Positions 22,140 through 33,382 of a stretch of DNA of 64,000 bases are shown here, piece by piece. Every line of letters starts with the position of its first letter. Position 1 is the first letter of the stretch. The position numbers were made by a program, and so were the translations under genes. This DNA comes from Nemertoderma westbladi (lineage: Eukaryota > Xenacoelomorpha > Nemertodermatida > Nemertodermatidae), in contig JAUCBJ010000174.1 of NCBI GenBank assembly GCA_032718475.1, positions 62,001 through 126,000 of the forward strand, read 5' to 3'. A model generated the notes under the pieces. It worked only from the letters and a program-made list of their open reading frames with translations, was not told the origin of the DNA and made no database searches.

Positions 22140-22512
22140 AGGGTTAGGTTGAGTAACCATGGAAACGCATTCGCTTAACCGCGTAATGTGACAACATGTA
22201 CGTGTACGCGTAGCGAGATTTCAAGTCTCATAACACTCACACTGGCGGTTGAGTAGCAGGAAATCATTGTGTGTGTGTGGAAGAGGGCAACGACCGTACG
22301 ACCGTAAAGATGATGATGATAGGATACATTAGATCATCGTCGCCGTTGTCGTCGTGGTAGTGGGGGGCGAAACAGAGAGTAACCGCAGGGTGCGGGGCTA
22401 CGCATGCATCGCGAGGTTAGGCTACGCGTAGTTGAATATCGATCATTGGCTGATGCAGCGATGCGAATGAATGGTGGCGGCAGATGGTCGTTGTGAATCT
22501 ATAAAAATTGAG
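22140..22512 (+). promoter_or_regulatory. CpG-rich patch with CCAAT- and TATA-like boxes
   Basis: About 350 bases are unusually rich in CG dinucleotides compared with the surroundings. They are followed by ATTGGCTGATG (about 22445) and TATAAAA (about 22500). This could be a promoter, perhaps of an LTR, but there is no downstream gene that it clearly serves. Confidence 0.25.
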
Positions 22513-22639
22513 CATTTTCAATAGCCCCCCGAGCGAACATCTCATAGAGAAGCATAGGGAAGACTATGTTGGGGAACCCTTATGTGCTACAGTAGTCTAG
22601 TTTGTGCGGTCTACACGATCTATTCTACTACGCCTACAT

Positions 22640-22925
22640 ATCCTCTTCAACTCCTCACGTGGCGCCCTCAGTGCCTACTGTAGTACGTATTACGTATTAG
22701 TATTGGTTCCATTGACCCAGCTTGTGCTGGTATTCATTACGTATGTTGGCACATTGTGCCCATCAGACATACGCAATGTATACCCTCCTAATCCTCACTA
22801 TGGTACTATGTACCCTTCTACTACAGTATGCGTACATACCCCCCCTCAACTCCTCACGTGGCGCCCTCAGTACCCACAATAGTACGTATTACGTATTAGT
22901 ATTGGTTCCATTGACCCGGCGTGTG
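22640..22925 (+). repeat. Two direct repeats of about 85 bp, 196 bp apart
   Basis: The segment starting CTCAACTCCTCACGTGGCGC (first base uncertain) and ending ATTGGTTCCATTGACCC occurs at about 22646-22725 and 22842-22921. The spacer and the 3' continuation also share GTACGT/CATCAGACGTAC motifs up to 23040. It lies where the 3' LTR of BEL1 would be expected, but no matching 5' copy was found. Confidence 0.65.
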
Positions 22926-23208
22926 GTGCATATGTAAATTAGGTACATTGGTACATTTGTACCCATCCGACGTACATAATTGTAACTACCTACACCTAAA
23001 TATTATGTACGTTGGTACGTCCATACCCATCAGACGTACCACAATGTCTAGCTAAAGCGTACCTACTATTTAATACTTATTTTTATTTTTATTTTTATTA
23101 TTTTTTGTTTAGTGTGAGGGAAGGGCATCTTGCCCTCATTCCCACCCCCCTCAGTCCAATATATTGGACGACTCAATTAACTTAGGGCGACCCCTCCAAT
23201 AGGCAACA

Positions 23209-24237
23209 TTACCCTACTGCCCTCCTATAGGTCTTCATATCTTTGGCCCCTATCTTTCCTCTGATCCTCACTTCCATGGAGCTTATTCTTCCGTCTTCGC
23301 TGGGGTAACATTCCACTACCCTAGCCAGCCTCCAGTGATTGTTGATAATCGTGTCATCTGTTACGATTATCAAGTCACCCTTCCTAAGCTGCCTCTGGTT
23401 GTTCCTCCATTTGCTCCTCTTGTGCAGTGTTGGAAGGTACTCTTGGATCCACCTTGTCCAATACTCTGCACTTGTCGCCTTAGCCACCCACCAGCTCTGA
23501 CGCGAATGTATATCATCTGTGTCAATGTTTCGCATGTCAATCGTCGCTGGTCTCTCCATCAGCAGGTGTGCTGGTGTTAGGAGGTCCAGTGATTCTGGAT
23601 TGTCGTTCTCGGGATCCAGCAGGCGGCTGTTGATGATTCCCTTGCATTTCACCAGCACTGTTCTTAGTACATCCTCAGTGACCATATGGTTATTCATGAG
23701 TTTGGTCATGAGTTGTTTGGAGCTTCCCACGAGTCGCTCTACGCATCCCAATGTATGTGGCGCATATGGCGTTCTCCTCTCCCATCTGATTAGGTGTTTC
23801 CTCATCGCTGCCTTGACATCTTCGCCCTCCAGGATGTCAAGGGCCTCCGCTAACTCGTTCTCTGCGACCACGAAGTTGGTCCCGTTATCTGAGTATAGTA
23901 CCTCAACTGTTCCTCCTCTGCGTGTCACAAACCTCTCCAACGCATTAATAAATGCTGACGCCTTGGCATCCTGAGCTAGTTCTATCCCCACTGCCCTCGT
24001 ATTATTGCAGACGAAGATAATGACGTAGAGTTTCTCTGTATGCCGCATCACCTTTATTTTAATCGGCCCGAACATGTCCACGCTGCAGTGTGTGAATGGT
24101 GGGTCGCGATGCCTCACCCTGCTGGTTGGCAATGGCGCCATCTCCTGCACGGCCCTCTCCTTCGTCCATTGGCATGTCTGGCATTGCCCCACTACCGCCT
24201 TCACCATCTTCCTAAGCTGGATTACCCAGAATGTCAC
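23209..24237 (-). pseudogene. BEL1 integrase
   Basis: A 343-codon open frame. The end of the H2C2 zinc-binding region (CQTC) is followed by the DDE core: Asp in SVDMFGPI, Asp in YSDNGTNF and Glu in GCVERLV, all present. The C-terminal 120 residues include WWVAKATSAEYWTRW and RKGDLIIVTDD, the domain that ends BEL/Pao integrases. The frame stops at the expected place. The zinc-finger His residues lie upstream (24304-24714) in a shifted frame. Integrase would insert the element copy, but here it is cut off from the rest of Pol by the TTAA element and the frameshift. Confidence 0.85.
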
Positions 24238-24718
24238 CCGAATCTCCGTTAGGGTCTGGTTGGTATCCCCGTGTGTAATATGGATTTATGGGCGTCCCAT
24301 ATGATCTGGTGGAATATTGGTGACTTGTTGGGGATTATTATCGGCTTTGGTGGGATTTGGGCACTGATGTTATTCACCACCCTGGAGTTCATGACCAGGA
24401 TCCCATCCTTGTCCAATTGTGGTGACAGCGCGTTGAGCTCGCTGTCCTGACGGAGGTGTTGCTGTTTGCTGATGCGGTCTACCTCGTCTCCGTATCCCTT
24501 CCTTTGTTCATATCGTATAACAGCTTTAGCCCCTCCTTCTAGATCGATTGTGGGTTTCGTCTTAGCGACTTTACCAGCTCCCCTAAGGAATTCTCCGTAG
24601 GCCCTCTGATATGCTACTAGCTTCTTTGTCTTATACCAACTGGAGCTGTAACTGAGCAGCCTATCCGTTGGGTTATCGCACGACTCTATCGCCTGAGATC
24701 GTGGTGGCGCCTCCTTAA

Positions 24719-26222
24719 CCCTATTAAACCCGGGGGGGGGGTCAATATGACCCCCCCCCCCCCCGTGGTTTTTTTATTATAATTCTGAAACAAACGCAGT
24801 TGGGAATCTGAAATTTTATGACTTTTCCTAAAAATCTATTGTCTTCGTAGTAGTGAAAACCGTTTTCAAAAATATTGGGTAGTTTTCGAGTTATAGCACC
24901 ATTTTTTAACCCTACTTTTGGCACTTTTTTTGAGACGTTTTTTGAAAATTACATTTCATTAAATATGAATTGTAACATCTCTATTATTTTCATTTACACC
25001 GGTTTTTTGGTGTTAGCAATTGGATGGAATTCATATAAATTGATTTAGAAATTTCAAACTTGTTTTTTTCGGAGGGTGCAAAATTTTGGTGCCAGCACCA
25101 AATTTTGAAATATGTCAATTTTGTAAATTGATTGTTTGAAACTTGTTTTTTACGCAATTGGGGTTTTTTGGGGTTCTGGATTCGATGAAATATATACGAG
25201 TTGCACCAAGCGTATCAAACTTGTATTTTTCGTTAACTATATAACATTGGAGGTGTCTCATTGGTTCCTCCAAGCTTGACACTAGCACAAAATCGCCTCC
25301 GCTTTGCGGGACATTGCTTTCGCCGTATGGACCAGCCAGTGCATAATCTTGTACTTTGGCAGCCTCATGGAGTGAATAAGCATGGTGGACAGCCCATGAC
25401 TTTCTTGAGACACTCTCTTAAAGGACACTGGCCTTGAAGATGCGGATGATCTTGCAAATGTCATGGGTGATAGGGAGTTGTAGCGGTGCAATTTTGTCGA
25501 TAAACCGGCACAGCATTCTTAAAAATGCAGCTGCAATGCAGCATGCCGATCCTAGTAGTATCATCTTGTTTCTTGCATTATACGGGTTTATTGTGAGGGT
25601 CCTGAATCCGATGGAATCAGTAAAAACAGCACTGGACATCGCAAACTTGTACTTTTTGGTGATGGGTACGAAATTTGGTCCTAGCACCAAAATTTGCCAA
25701 ATTACGCCGAAAAATATAAGTAGCAATGATCTGGCGTTTTGGAAATGTATTCCATTAGAATCAGCGACCTAGAAAACCTTAAAATGTGAATTTATAGCAT
25801 CGTATAAGTGAATTAAAAATTTTGTGTTCAAACTGAAAAGTGCTGGTTACTTGTTTTTTTCATTTTTTTCCTACGCAGCGAGGACTAAACAGCCATTAAT
25901 AGTAATCACATCATTTTTAAATATTTTCCAATGTATTTTGCACCCCAGAAAACCTGTATTGAAAAATAATTAACCGAAAATGTAACTTTCAAATTTTGTG
26001 ATAATTGTGCACTACTTGTATATTTGGTGCTGCAATATAACCACCCCAGTACATTTTTTCGAAACTTTTTTTTTCGGTCGGATCCAGACAAGTGATACCT
26101 ACGTACAAACAAAAAATCAGACGTTTTCGTAAATATTTGTAGATTTTTGAGGGGGGGTCAATATGACCCCCCCCCCCCCCCCCGGTATTTGTACAACATT
26201 TTATAGCCCGGTACTAATAGGG
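24719..26222. mobile_element. piggyBac-type TTAA element A (non-autonomous)
   Basis: TTAA lies at 24715-24718 and 26223-26226. The ends CCCTATTA... and ...TAATAGGG are inverted. Just inside each end sits a G-run/C-run palindrome GGGGGTCAATATGACCCCC. The interior has no transposase. It shares its whole sequence plan with element D (59870-63693), including 163-bp monomers, but here the middle monomers are replaced by a LINE fragment. BEL2 lacks this insertion at the corresponding site (about 54352-54360), which confirms the boundaries. Confidence 0.85.
25232..25562 (+). mobile_element. 5'-truncated LINE 3' fragment inside TTAA element A
   Basis: The sequence matches the inverse of about 13640-13910. 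It encodes the LINE C-terminal block (LRFAGHCFRRMDQPVHNL, then a WQPHGVNKHGGQP-like stretch) before a stop. It interrupts the monomer series of element A between a CTTGTATTTTTCG end and a CTTGTTTCTTGCG start, both present uninterrupted in element D. It therefore inserted after element A formed, or replaced monomers by recombination. Confidence 0.75.
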
Positions 26223-26226
26223 TTAA

Positions 26227-26899
26227 TCTCCCTAACTAACTGACTAACTATTTCTTCCCCTTCTGATTCCCCTTCCTCATCCTCCACTATCACTTCTTCT
26301 GTACTTGGATCTGCCTTCCTCATCGGTGGCCACTTCGACCTGTCATTCAGGAAGTGTGGCTCATGCTGCCACAACTCCTGCTTCCTCGAGAAAGCGTGGC
26401 ATACAAAGCCCCTCGATAGCAAATCCGCTGGATTGTCGTCAGTTGGGCAGTAATGCCACTTCTCCAAGTCTGATGTTGCTCTTATCTCATCCACTCTGTT
26501 CGCCACAAATATGGGATGACGCGTCTTCTCGTTATGCAACCATTCCAACACTACCATGGAATCTGTCCAGTAGTGTGTCTCTACTATACTTGGTATCGTG
26601 TCCACCAAGTATGCTGTCGCTCTCACTCCTAGTCTCGCAGCTCTTAGCTCGAGCTTCAGCACTGACGCTGAATCTGGTGGCATCGACCTCGCTTTAGTAA
26701 ACGCAAGCCTGGGATTATGATTCCCCTTCCGCTCTACCAAATAAAGCACCGCACCATATGCTTCCAGGGATGCATCGGAAAATATATGCAGTTCTAACTC
26801 ACTCATGTCCCCATCCGGGAAGTATACACGTGGCATACTATAAATCCCTATTTCTTCGAGGATCCCTGTCCATTTCTCCAACTGTTTGCTTATCTCCAC
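26227..26899 (-). pseudogene. BEL1 RNase H region
   Basis: The frame carries ELHIFSDASLEAYGAVLYLV (start of the Pao RNase H with its Asp), LELRAARLGVRATAYLVD, HYWTDSMVVLEWL and WHYCPTDDNPADLLSRG, all typical for BEL/Pao. It runs into the TTAA element at 26222. Upstream the connection to RT is broken by a frameshift near 26950. In the intact element this domain degrades the RNA strand during reverse transcription. Confidence 0.85.
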
Positions 26900-26965
26900 T
26901 GGGACCTCCGCGTCCCAGTCGTCTTTGATCTTGTAGACCTTCTTCAGTATTTGTTTCCCCGTGAC

Positions 26966-27741
26966 CTACAACGGGGATGCTAGACCTAGCGGTTCGTAAA
27001 TCCTCGCTATGTATGACACATAGCCTTGTTTAGTATGGATCCCGGCACCCTTCTGACCTAGTTGATACTCGAACTCATCCGTCTCCCAGTTCCATACAAT
27101 CCCTAGTGCCTTCTGCTGCGATTCTACTCTCTTGTCTGCCATGATTTGCTCCTTTACCATCATAGGTTTATCTATTTTTACCTCCGGTTGTTTATCCTCT
27201 ATGGCTTCCATGAATTCTTTAGAATTAGACTGGAATTTGGTCAAGTTAAATCCTGACTTCTTCAGGATGTCGCGAACTTTGCGCCCTGTGTCGAGGATCT
27301 CCTTAACTGAGTTTCCAGAACCCATTCCATCATCCCATAATACCCGCGTCGAATCATATCGATCACCTTCTCGTTGTACTCCCCCTCTTTGCCCTCCACC
27401 GTGTCTCTTACGGCTGTAGTCGTGGTAAATGAGGATGACTTGGCCCCCATATTCTGCACTACCATCTTGTACATCGGTAACTCTGACGGTTCTTCGTCGC
27501 CGTTGTACCACAGGAAGCGCTGGCTATCGCTATCCTCCTCAGTCACCCGCACTTGGTTAAACATGCCCTCTATATCGCATGTGAAGGCGTGTTTTCCACT
27601 TGTAAACCTTAACAGGACCTCTATCCCCGAGTTGTAGATATTGGGGCCTTCCAATAGGTAGTCATTTAGACTCTTGCTATTTGTCTTGGCAGAAGCGTCG
27701 ACCACCATCCTTAACTTGCCCTTCTTAGGGTCTACGGCCAC
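26966..27741 (-). pseudogene. BEL1 reverse transcriptase, active site lost
   Basis: The first frame (27741-27262) carries LRMVVDASAKT, HAFTCDIEGMFNQV and MGAKSSS, the Pao RT motifs A and B region. The YVDD box that follows RRGFY in BEL2 is missing here: the sequence goes from RRGYYG directly to MMEWV through a short deletion and frameshift. The second frame (27511-26966) continues with VKEILDTG and LTKFQSNSKEF. Polymerase function is excluded for this copy. Confidence 0.85.
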
Positions 27742-27754
27742 ATGAAGTGGCCCT

Positions 27755-28207
27755 TATTTTTCATCAAAATCTCGTTGCTGTACATCCTCCGGAACTGTAG
27801 ATATTCTTCTGGCTTGCTACCATCAAACTTAAAAGGCTCAACTGGTGGCAGCTCAATTCTAGTTTTCAGCGTGTCGATGAGCGTTGCCATTCCCATCGCT
27901 TAAACTGGATGGATGCAGGCTCCCTCAATGTTTGCTGTGCTTCGCCTCTGGGGTTCGTTGACTTTCCCTGAGTGAGATATATCATCGGGGGTAGCAGTCC
28001 CCTCCATATCTCTGTCTCACACAATCTATTTGGATCTGAGGGGGTCGGGGTTTTTAATTTTGGTTGGCTGTATTGCGGAAACAGTAACGGGGGAATGTCA
28101 CCCTGTCCCTGTACTGGGGTAGATGTCATTATATTGGGGCCCATACACCTATTGCAATACCCCCCCCCCCATCCCCCCTCCCCTGGGTATGTGTTGTATC
28201 CCTGCAT
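27755..28207 (-). pseudogene. BEL1 Gag fragment joined to RT by deletion
   Basis: The ATG at 28207 starts MQGYNTYPGEG, matched by MQGHNIYPGEG in BEL2. Downstream come DTEIWRGLLPPM and, after a frameshift near 27890, IELPPVEPFKFDGSKPEEY, a typical start of the DUF1759 capsid-like domain. At about 27752 the sequence jumps into RT. Zinc knuckles and protease are deleted. Confidence 0.75.
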
Positions 28208-28739
28208 ATTATAGTCATACTGGTGTGCAGGTACCGGTATAGGCCTAGCAGGTGCCTACTCACCGGTATGTAAGCCAAGACCTCCGGATCCAGTCCCGGC
28301 ATTCGCGCTACACTATCACCTACATTATCTCTCCCAGCATGGCCTATAGTATGTGCAGTAAGACCTACGGTATGCCCTGCTGTTCACGGTATTTCAACTT
28401 TTCTTAACGCGAGTTGAATATTTTTTGGATTTATTTTAAATGAATATTCCGATATCACTACTGGGTGCGGGAACATGGGATTTGGGCACATTCAATGGAC
28501 TTGGGGCGATTTATGGGCGAATATTGGGGCGACTTACGGGGTACAGGACTCATTTCATGTATTTAAGGGCCAGGGGTGGGAGGCAAAGTTAAGCAGTATT
28601 CAGGTTTACCTGATTACTATTAGGCCTAGCCAACTTCCTGCTGCCTGTAGAGGTGGATTTGGTAACTCGCTAGGTCTAAAGGACAAGGACTGCCCTTAGC
28701 GGTCCCTGGCCAACAGCAGTTATTACGAGCCTGAATAAG

Positions 28740-29510
28740 GACTCCGAAAGTCTGCTGCTTGTGTCAGGGATTTGCGACGGGAACCGACGACAGACCCCTA
28801 GCCAAGCCGTACTGCTTTCCTGATGACCGATCCCTTCGGGGTTCGGGAAGGGTGGGACGGACACGCAAACGGGTCGACCGACTAACGGAGGAAGGGTTCG
28901 ATGAGGACTGCCTTCCTGGAGTGGGTTCCACGACCGGCGTTAGTACGAGCCTGAATAAGGACTCAGAAAACCACCAACCGTTGGGGCTCATGACAGGCTG
29001 ACAGACCCCTTGCCAAGCCGTACCGCTTTCCTGATGACCAATCCCTTCAGTGTTCGGGAACGGTGTGACGGACACGCAACGGGGTCGAAAGACAAAGGAC
29101 TGGACTCTACTGGCCTACCTACTGTTCAGAGCAGCTTCTCGGCTGCCGAAGCGACTACGAGCCTGAATAAGGACTCGGAAAGCCTAGGTGGTTGGGTCCC
29201 TGCGATGAACTGACGGACCCCTAGCCAAGCCGTACCACTTTCCTGATGACCGATCCCTTCGGGGTTCGGGAAGGGTGGGACGGACACGCAAACGGGTCCA
29301 CCGACACAACAGACCCCTAGCCAAGCCATACCGCTTTCCTGATGACCGATCCCTTCGGGGTTCGGGAAGGGTGGGACAGACACGCAACCGGGTCTACCGA
29401 CTGGACCAACCCTTAGCCAAGCCGTACCGCTTTCCTGATGACCGATCCCTTCGGGGTTCGGGAAGGGTGGGACGGACACGCAACAGGGTCGACCGACACC
29501 GACACTACGG
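28740..29510 (+). repeat. Minisatellite with conserved 80-bp core inside BEL1
   Basis: Five copies of a core contain CTGATGA at 28820, 29031, 29243, 29339 and 29435. The spacings are 211, 212, 96 and 96 bases, so a 116-base extra segment (containing GCCTGAATAAGGACTC) accompanies the first copies. Each core has CTGATGA followed at once by an 8-bp hairpin with a TTCG loop and then GAA. The stretch 28210-28740 holds no recognised feature. In reverse the array gives a spurious proline-rich frame. Confidence 0.85.
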
Positions 29511-29941
29511 TACCGAGACTAGGACCGAGGGAAAATTGGGGAACATTAGTTAGGTTAAAATCTGAGCGAACAGTGGGTAATCAAATAATGTACTGTAGGG
29601 ATTTATATTGTCGTGTTATATTATTGTGAATATTTGGTGTATATTGGTTTGGGGAAGCCCAACTTATTCTCAATCAAGATTCAACCATAGGGAAGTTACA
29701 TTAAAGAGTATATCCAACCAATGAAACTTTTCTCAACCGCAATCTTGCATTTAAGAACGTATTCCTTCTCCACTACCAATATCCGGTGACTGGCCGGAAT
29801 TCCGTGGTCTGAAAAGTTCCGCCTCCAGCATCGGCGTTTTCCCCCATGGTGTTGGGAATAACGGCAACACCTGCAGTCTGCCTGTGTTCCTCCGGATCAA
29901 AGTTTAATCTTCTCGAATATTCCGAGAACTCCTCCCAGTGA

Positions 29942-30592
29942 CTACCATATTGTCAATCGGCAGTTGCAATTGTGCGGATCCGCCCATCCCAATAATTTAA
30001 TCCCCTGTGCATCCACTAGATAAGGCCCTACGTACACTATGCTAGGTGGCATTACCTTGGATCGCCACAATTCCAACAGTTCTGTAGCGACCCCCCTCGC
30101 CCTCTCACTTGCTAGTTCCCCCTGCCCAAATTGGACTAGGTTGTGGAAATGTTTGTTGCACTCACCTAGCCTCCGGTACAACTTGGGCTGGTCTACCTTT
30201 CCTCCAGTTTTTGCGTCCTTTAGCAACTTCCTCGTGGTGTTGTACCCTTGTCGTAGACGATCGCTCGTCCTGACGTCATCCTCCTGGACTTGACCTTCTC
30301 TCCTCGTCCAGCGCCATACAGTCAGCCCCACTGTTGCCGTTCCGGTGGGCCGCTCGCCGCCCTCAGCCACTGGTTGGCCGGCAACACCGGTACTTCATTC
30401 ACCGCTGTGATCTCTCGCCGACTCGTGTCCCTCTTCCCTTCGTACTCTGCCGCTGTCCTCTTCTCTAACCACCGAATTCTCTCTCCTCTGCGAATCCGGT
30501 GTAGCGGGCCAGTACCGCCTCGTCTCCGCTTCCCGAATCATTTGGTCTCTGTCGCTTGGGGTTTGCGGCAGACTCGCGTGGTGCGTCGTCAC
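29942..30592 (-). pseudogene. BEL1 Gag N-terminal region
   Basis: Two overlapping frames (30592-30395 and 30370-29942) are highly charged and contain DRLRQGYNTTRKLLKDAKTG and KLYRRLGECNKHFHNL, a helical pattern like the N-terminal Gag of Pao elements (compare 62528-62881). It sits 5' of the other BEL1 Gag piece in the right orientation. A shift near 30380 separates the two frames. The function would be assembly of the virus-like particle. Confidence 0.55.
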
Positions 30593-30710
30593 AGTTTATT
30601 TTCTTTTTAATGGGTGTTGACCTGGTTTTTAACTGTGAAGGGATTCACGAATTGGCGAGGGAATCCCAACCGGATGTGTTTGCTTTCGGGCTATACACGT
30701 CGCCGCGTCC

Positions 30711-32068
30711 ATAGGCTGCTGAAAGGCTGGCAATGTCTGAGTTCTAAGGCTGAAGGCCATTTGAATAACTGAGTTTTAGTAGCAGTTGTTCGTAATGTCA
30801 GAATATAATAATAGCACAATCAGAATGTAATAAATACCATGGTAAATGACGACGGTTAAAAACCATTCCAGTCTCACAACTCTACACATACCAACTGATA
30901 TATACAATTAATATGGTAAAGGTTATATTGGAGGTACACACAATAAACTTCTACCTATATTGGCCTAGCCGGCGGATGCACACCAATCAAGTGGCTTTCT
31001 GCCCCATGATTGGCTACTTTCCTATTTCCTAGTGCCAATCCCCTTTCTCTCCTGTTCACGGTATGTGATATTATTGCTAATATCACATACCCGAGGATAA
31101 TTGGTAAAATGCCACTTTCCCCATTTTCCGCTGGGTGGTGCAGGGAATTGAATCCGCTTACATATATACCCCCTATCCCTACGAAATTTCTATAAAACTC
31201 AATAGTGTGTATCAACACTACAAGACGATTGGTGAACTTGTACGTAATTTTAAGGAATAGTTTTGATGCACGCGTCAACTTCGAATTGAAATCTTATATT
31301 TATTATTAGATTACTATTCAATATTTACGTGTATAGTATTTTATGTTTAATCTGTATCATACACCACCACTAATATTGTTTACACAATGTCCAGCACCGA
31401 CTGGCGTCGTACTAGACTCTCATTGGCTGTTACTCTTTGTGCTATTCTTACACTATTCTTACACCTAATTTGCTGTACTCCTTGAACACACTCCGTGTTT
31501 CGTGTATTAGCAGGCCTAACCATACCATCTGAGGCTTGTAAGGTTTTAGGTTTGTATTAGTTAATACGGATCTATAAGTTCTTACCTTGTTGCATACACA
31601 TTATCTTGTTTATACATTGTACTTGTTATATCGTTATATTATAGTTACTATTATTGCATGTATTGTTCAAAGAATATACGAGACTCAGGATCATACTACT
31701 TTGCTTTCCATCTGGTAAGTGCTAACTGTAACCTGTCTGCAATAGATTCGGTTAAACCATTGCGAGTGTATGTTGTCCGCAATACTGCAATATTATTCCC
31801 CAACTTGCAACTGTAATATATTTTCATACAACGAGTAAGTTGTGCGCTTACCACGCACTAGATCCTATATAACGTCCTACCCGTAATCCACATTAATTTG
31901 TACATACAGTTGTTCACAGACAGCACAACATAATGGAACAGTTTACACGTACATAATACATTATCCCCTTGAAGTAGTTTCTAATGCCGCAACTCATATA
32001 CCTTAAGTAATTGATTATACATTTTGACTAGATATACATATTAAATAATATATGTATAAACACACACG
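30711..32068. other. Intergenic stretch without recognised genes
   Basis: AT-rich, with scattered short ORFs and no motif that I can assign. A short inverted pair GTATGTGATATTA / TAATATCACATAC occurs at 31060-31092. The 5' LTR of BEL1 would be expected here, but no sequence matching 22000-23130 was found by eye. Confidence 0.4.
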
Positions 32069-32073
32069 TGAGC

Positions 32074-33304
32074 TGTACGCGCTTTTGAAGACCTTTAGCA
32101 GTTTAACCTGCCAAAATTTATATGTCTTTTGGTTTATAAATAGACTTTAGTAAATGACAAGTATTTAATACCAATAAACACAACATTAGCCGAAGCCAGC
32201 CTAGTGCGCGTCCATTCACCCGCTGGATATACCCGGGAGACTGGATTCGGAGGGCTTAGATTTTATTATTGCAGTGTAAGCTTACTGTATTATTCGATTG
32301 ATCGTTAATAAGTAATTTCTGACGAGTATTATTCACTTTCGGGAAATATTAACAGTTCCTTTAGGACGTGGCGCTCTATCTAGGTAAACAGAGATATGAC
32401 TTATACTAAACACAACTGTAAGACTGTAAGGCTTATGATTCACGTATGAGGCGCATTCTTTAGGAAATGCTTAGTTATCAGCCACAATCATGCACACTAC
32501 CGGTAACACACAATACGACACAATAATCTGCCGACCGTCAATGAATTTTATCATATATAAAGAGAACAGCAATTGACTCATGTAGTGCCTATCAAATAGC
32601 ATTAAACTCACTACAAACCACGATAATATAAGTCGCAATCGCTATATGTAACCTGTCTCTCTAACCTGTAGTGTATCAAGAAAATTGGGAAATTTGGGTT
32701 CTTTATAGATGTTCTCCAAATAATATTCAACCAACTGATACAATAATAACAACAGTAAAAGCATTAAGACGGTAGGTTAAGATATGATATGATTGTTTGG
32801 TTAGTTGATAATTATGGCGAGATAACAGTTATACGTTCTATAATCTAAGCCTACTAATGTTTCTTCTAAAGTCTGAAAACAATTGACTCTAGAGCCGGTG
32901 TTCTTGGCCTAGATAGAAACAACACAACAGTAACAAAAACACTCTCTGACTCTAACACCGTTGCAGGTATCTTTTTACACAGAGAGGAATAGCTCTCATT
33001 GGCAGAACACCAGATTCCACAGGTTCCACGAATATCTAAATGCCGAACTATCAGGATTTTTGCAGCCCTTGGCCAACACACAAAATGAGTCACTCCGCTC
33101 GGTTGCCCTGGTTGCATACTCTGCTGCTATAGCTCTGGTTGGCCGATAGAACATAGCAAAGAGCCCCTCGTATAACAAATCAGCCAATCAGCCGGTCGCT
33201 TTGCATCATTCGAGTTAGAGAGCTTTTTAGAGTATTCCAGCGCCTGGGGGGGGAACTGGATTGCAAAGCAAAAGGGCCAGTTACATCCCACAAAAGCTTT
33301 TACA
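32074..33304 (-). repeat. 3' LTR of the 11.2-kb element
   Basis: Starts TGTACGCG and ends TTTTACA in plus-strand orientation. Read on the minus strand it begins TGTAAAAGC. An AATAAA signal lies on the minus strand at about 32266-32261. Short ORFs in it (for example 32866-33117) are repeated exactly in the other LTR and are not genes. Confidence 0.95.
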
Positions 33305-33382
33305 CCGCTCCCAGAAAATGGGATTTGAGTCTATAAATATACAAAAATCACAGTTTCTAATATACGTAAATACTCTAAACAG

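Larger units (their letters stand above)
23130..30710 (-). mobile_element. BEL1: decayed BEL/Pao LTR retrotransposon
   Basis: Read on the minus strand from right to left, the order is: Gag N-terminus (30592-29942), a minisatellite (29510-28700), a second Gag piece (28207-27755), RT (27741-26966), RNase H (26899-26227), a TTAA element (26222-24719) and integrase (24714-23209). A purine-rich tract (complement of 23133-23152) follows integrase, as expected before a 3' LTR. Gag and RT are joined by a deletion at about 27752 that removes protease. The LTRs could not be delimited. It is closely related to BEL2 (53400-59050). Confidence 0.8.

Noticed and set aside
29126-29479. Proline-rich repeated ORF on the minus strand
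   Set aside because: It arises from the 96- and 212-bp minisatellite. The repeat length (96) is a multiple of three, which keeps a frame open without coding.
32866-33117. 83-residue ORF, identical copy at 42812-43063
   Set aside because: Both lie within the LTRs and overlap other frames. No start context or motif supports them.
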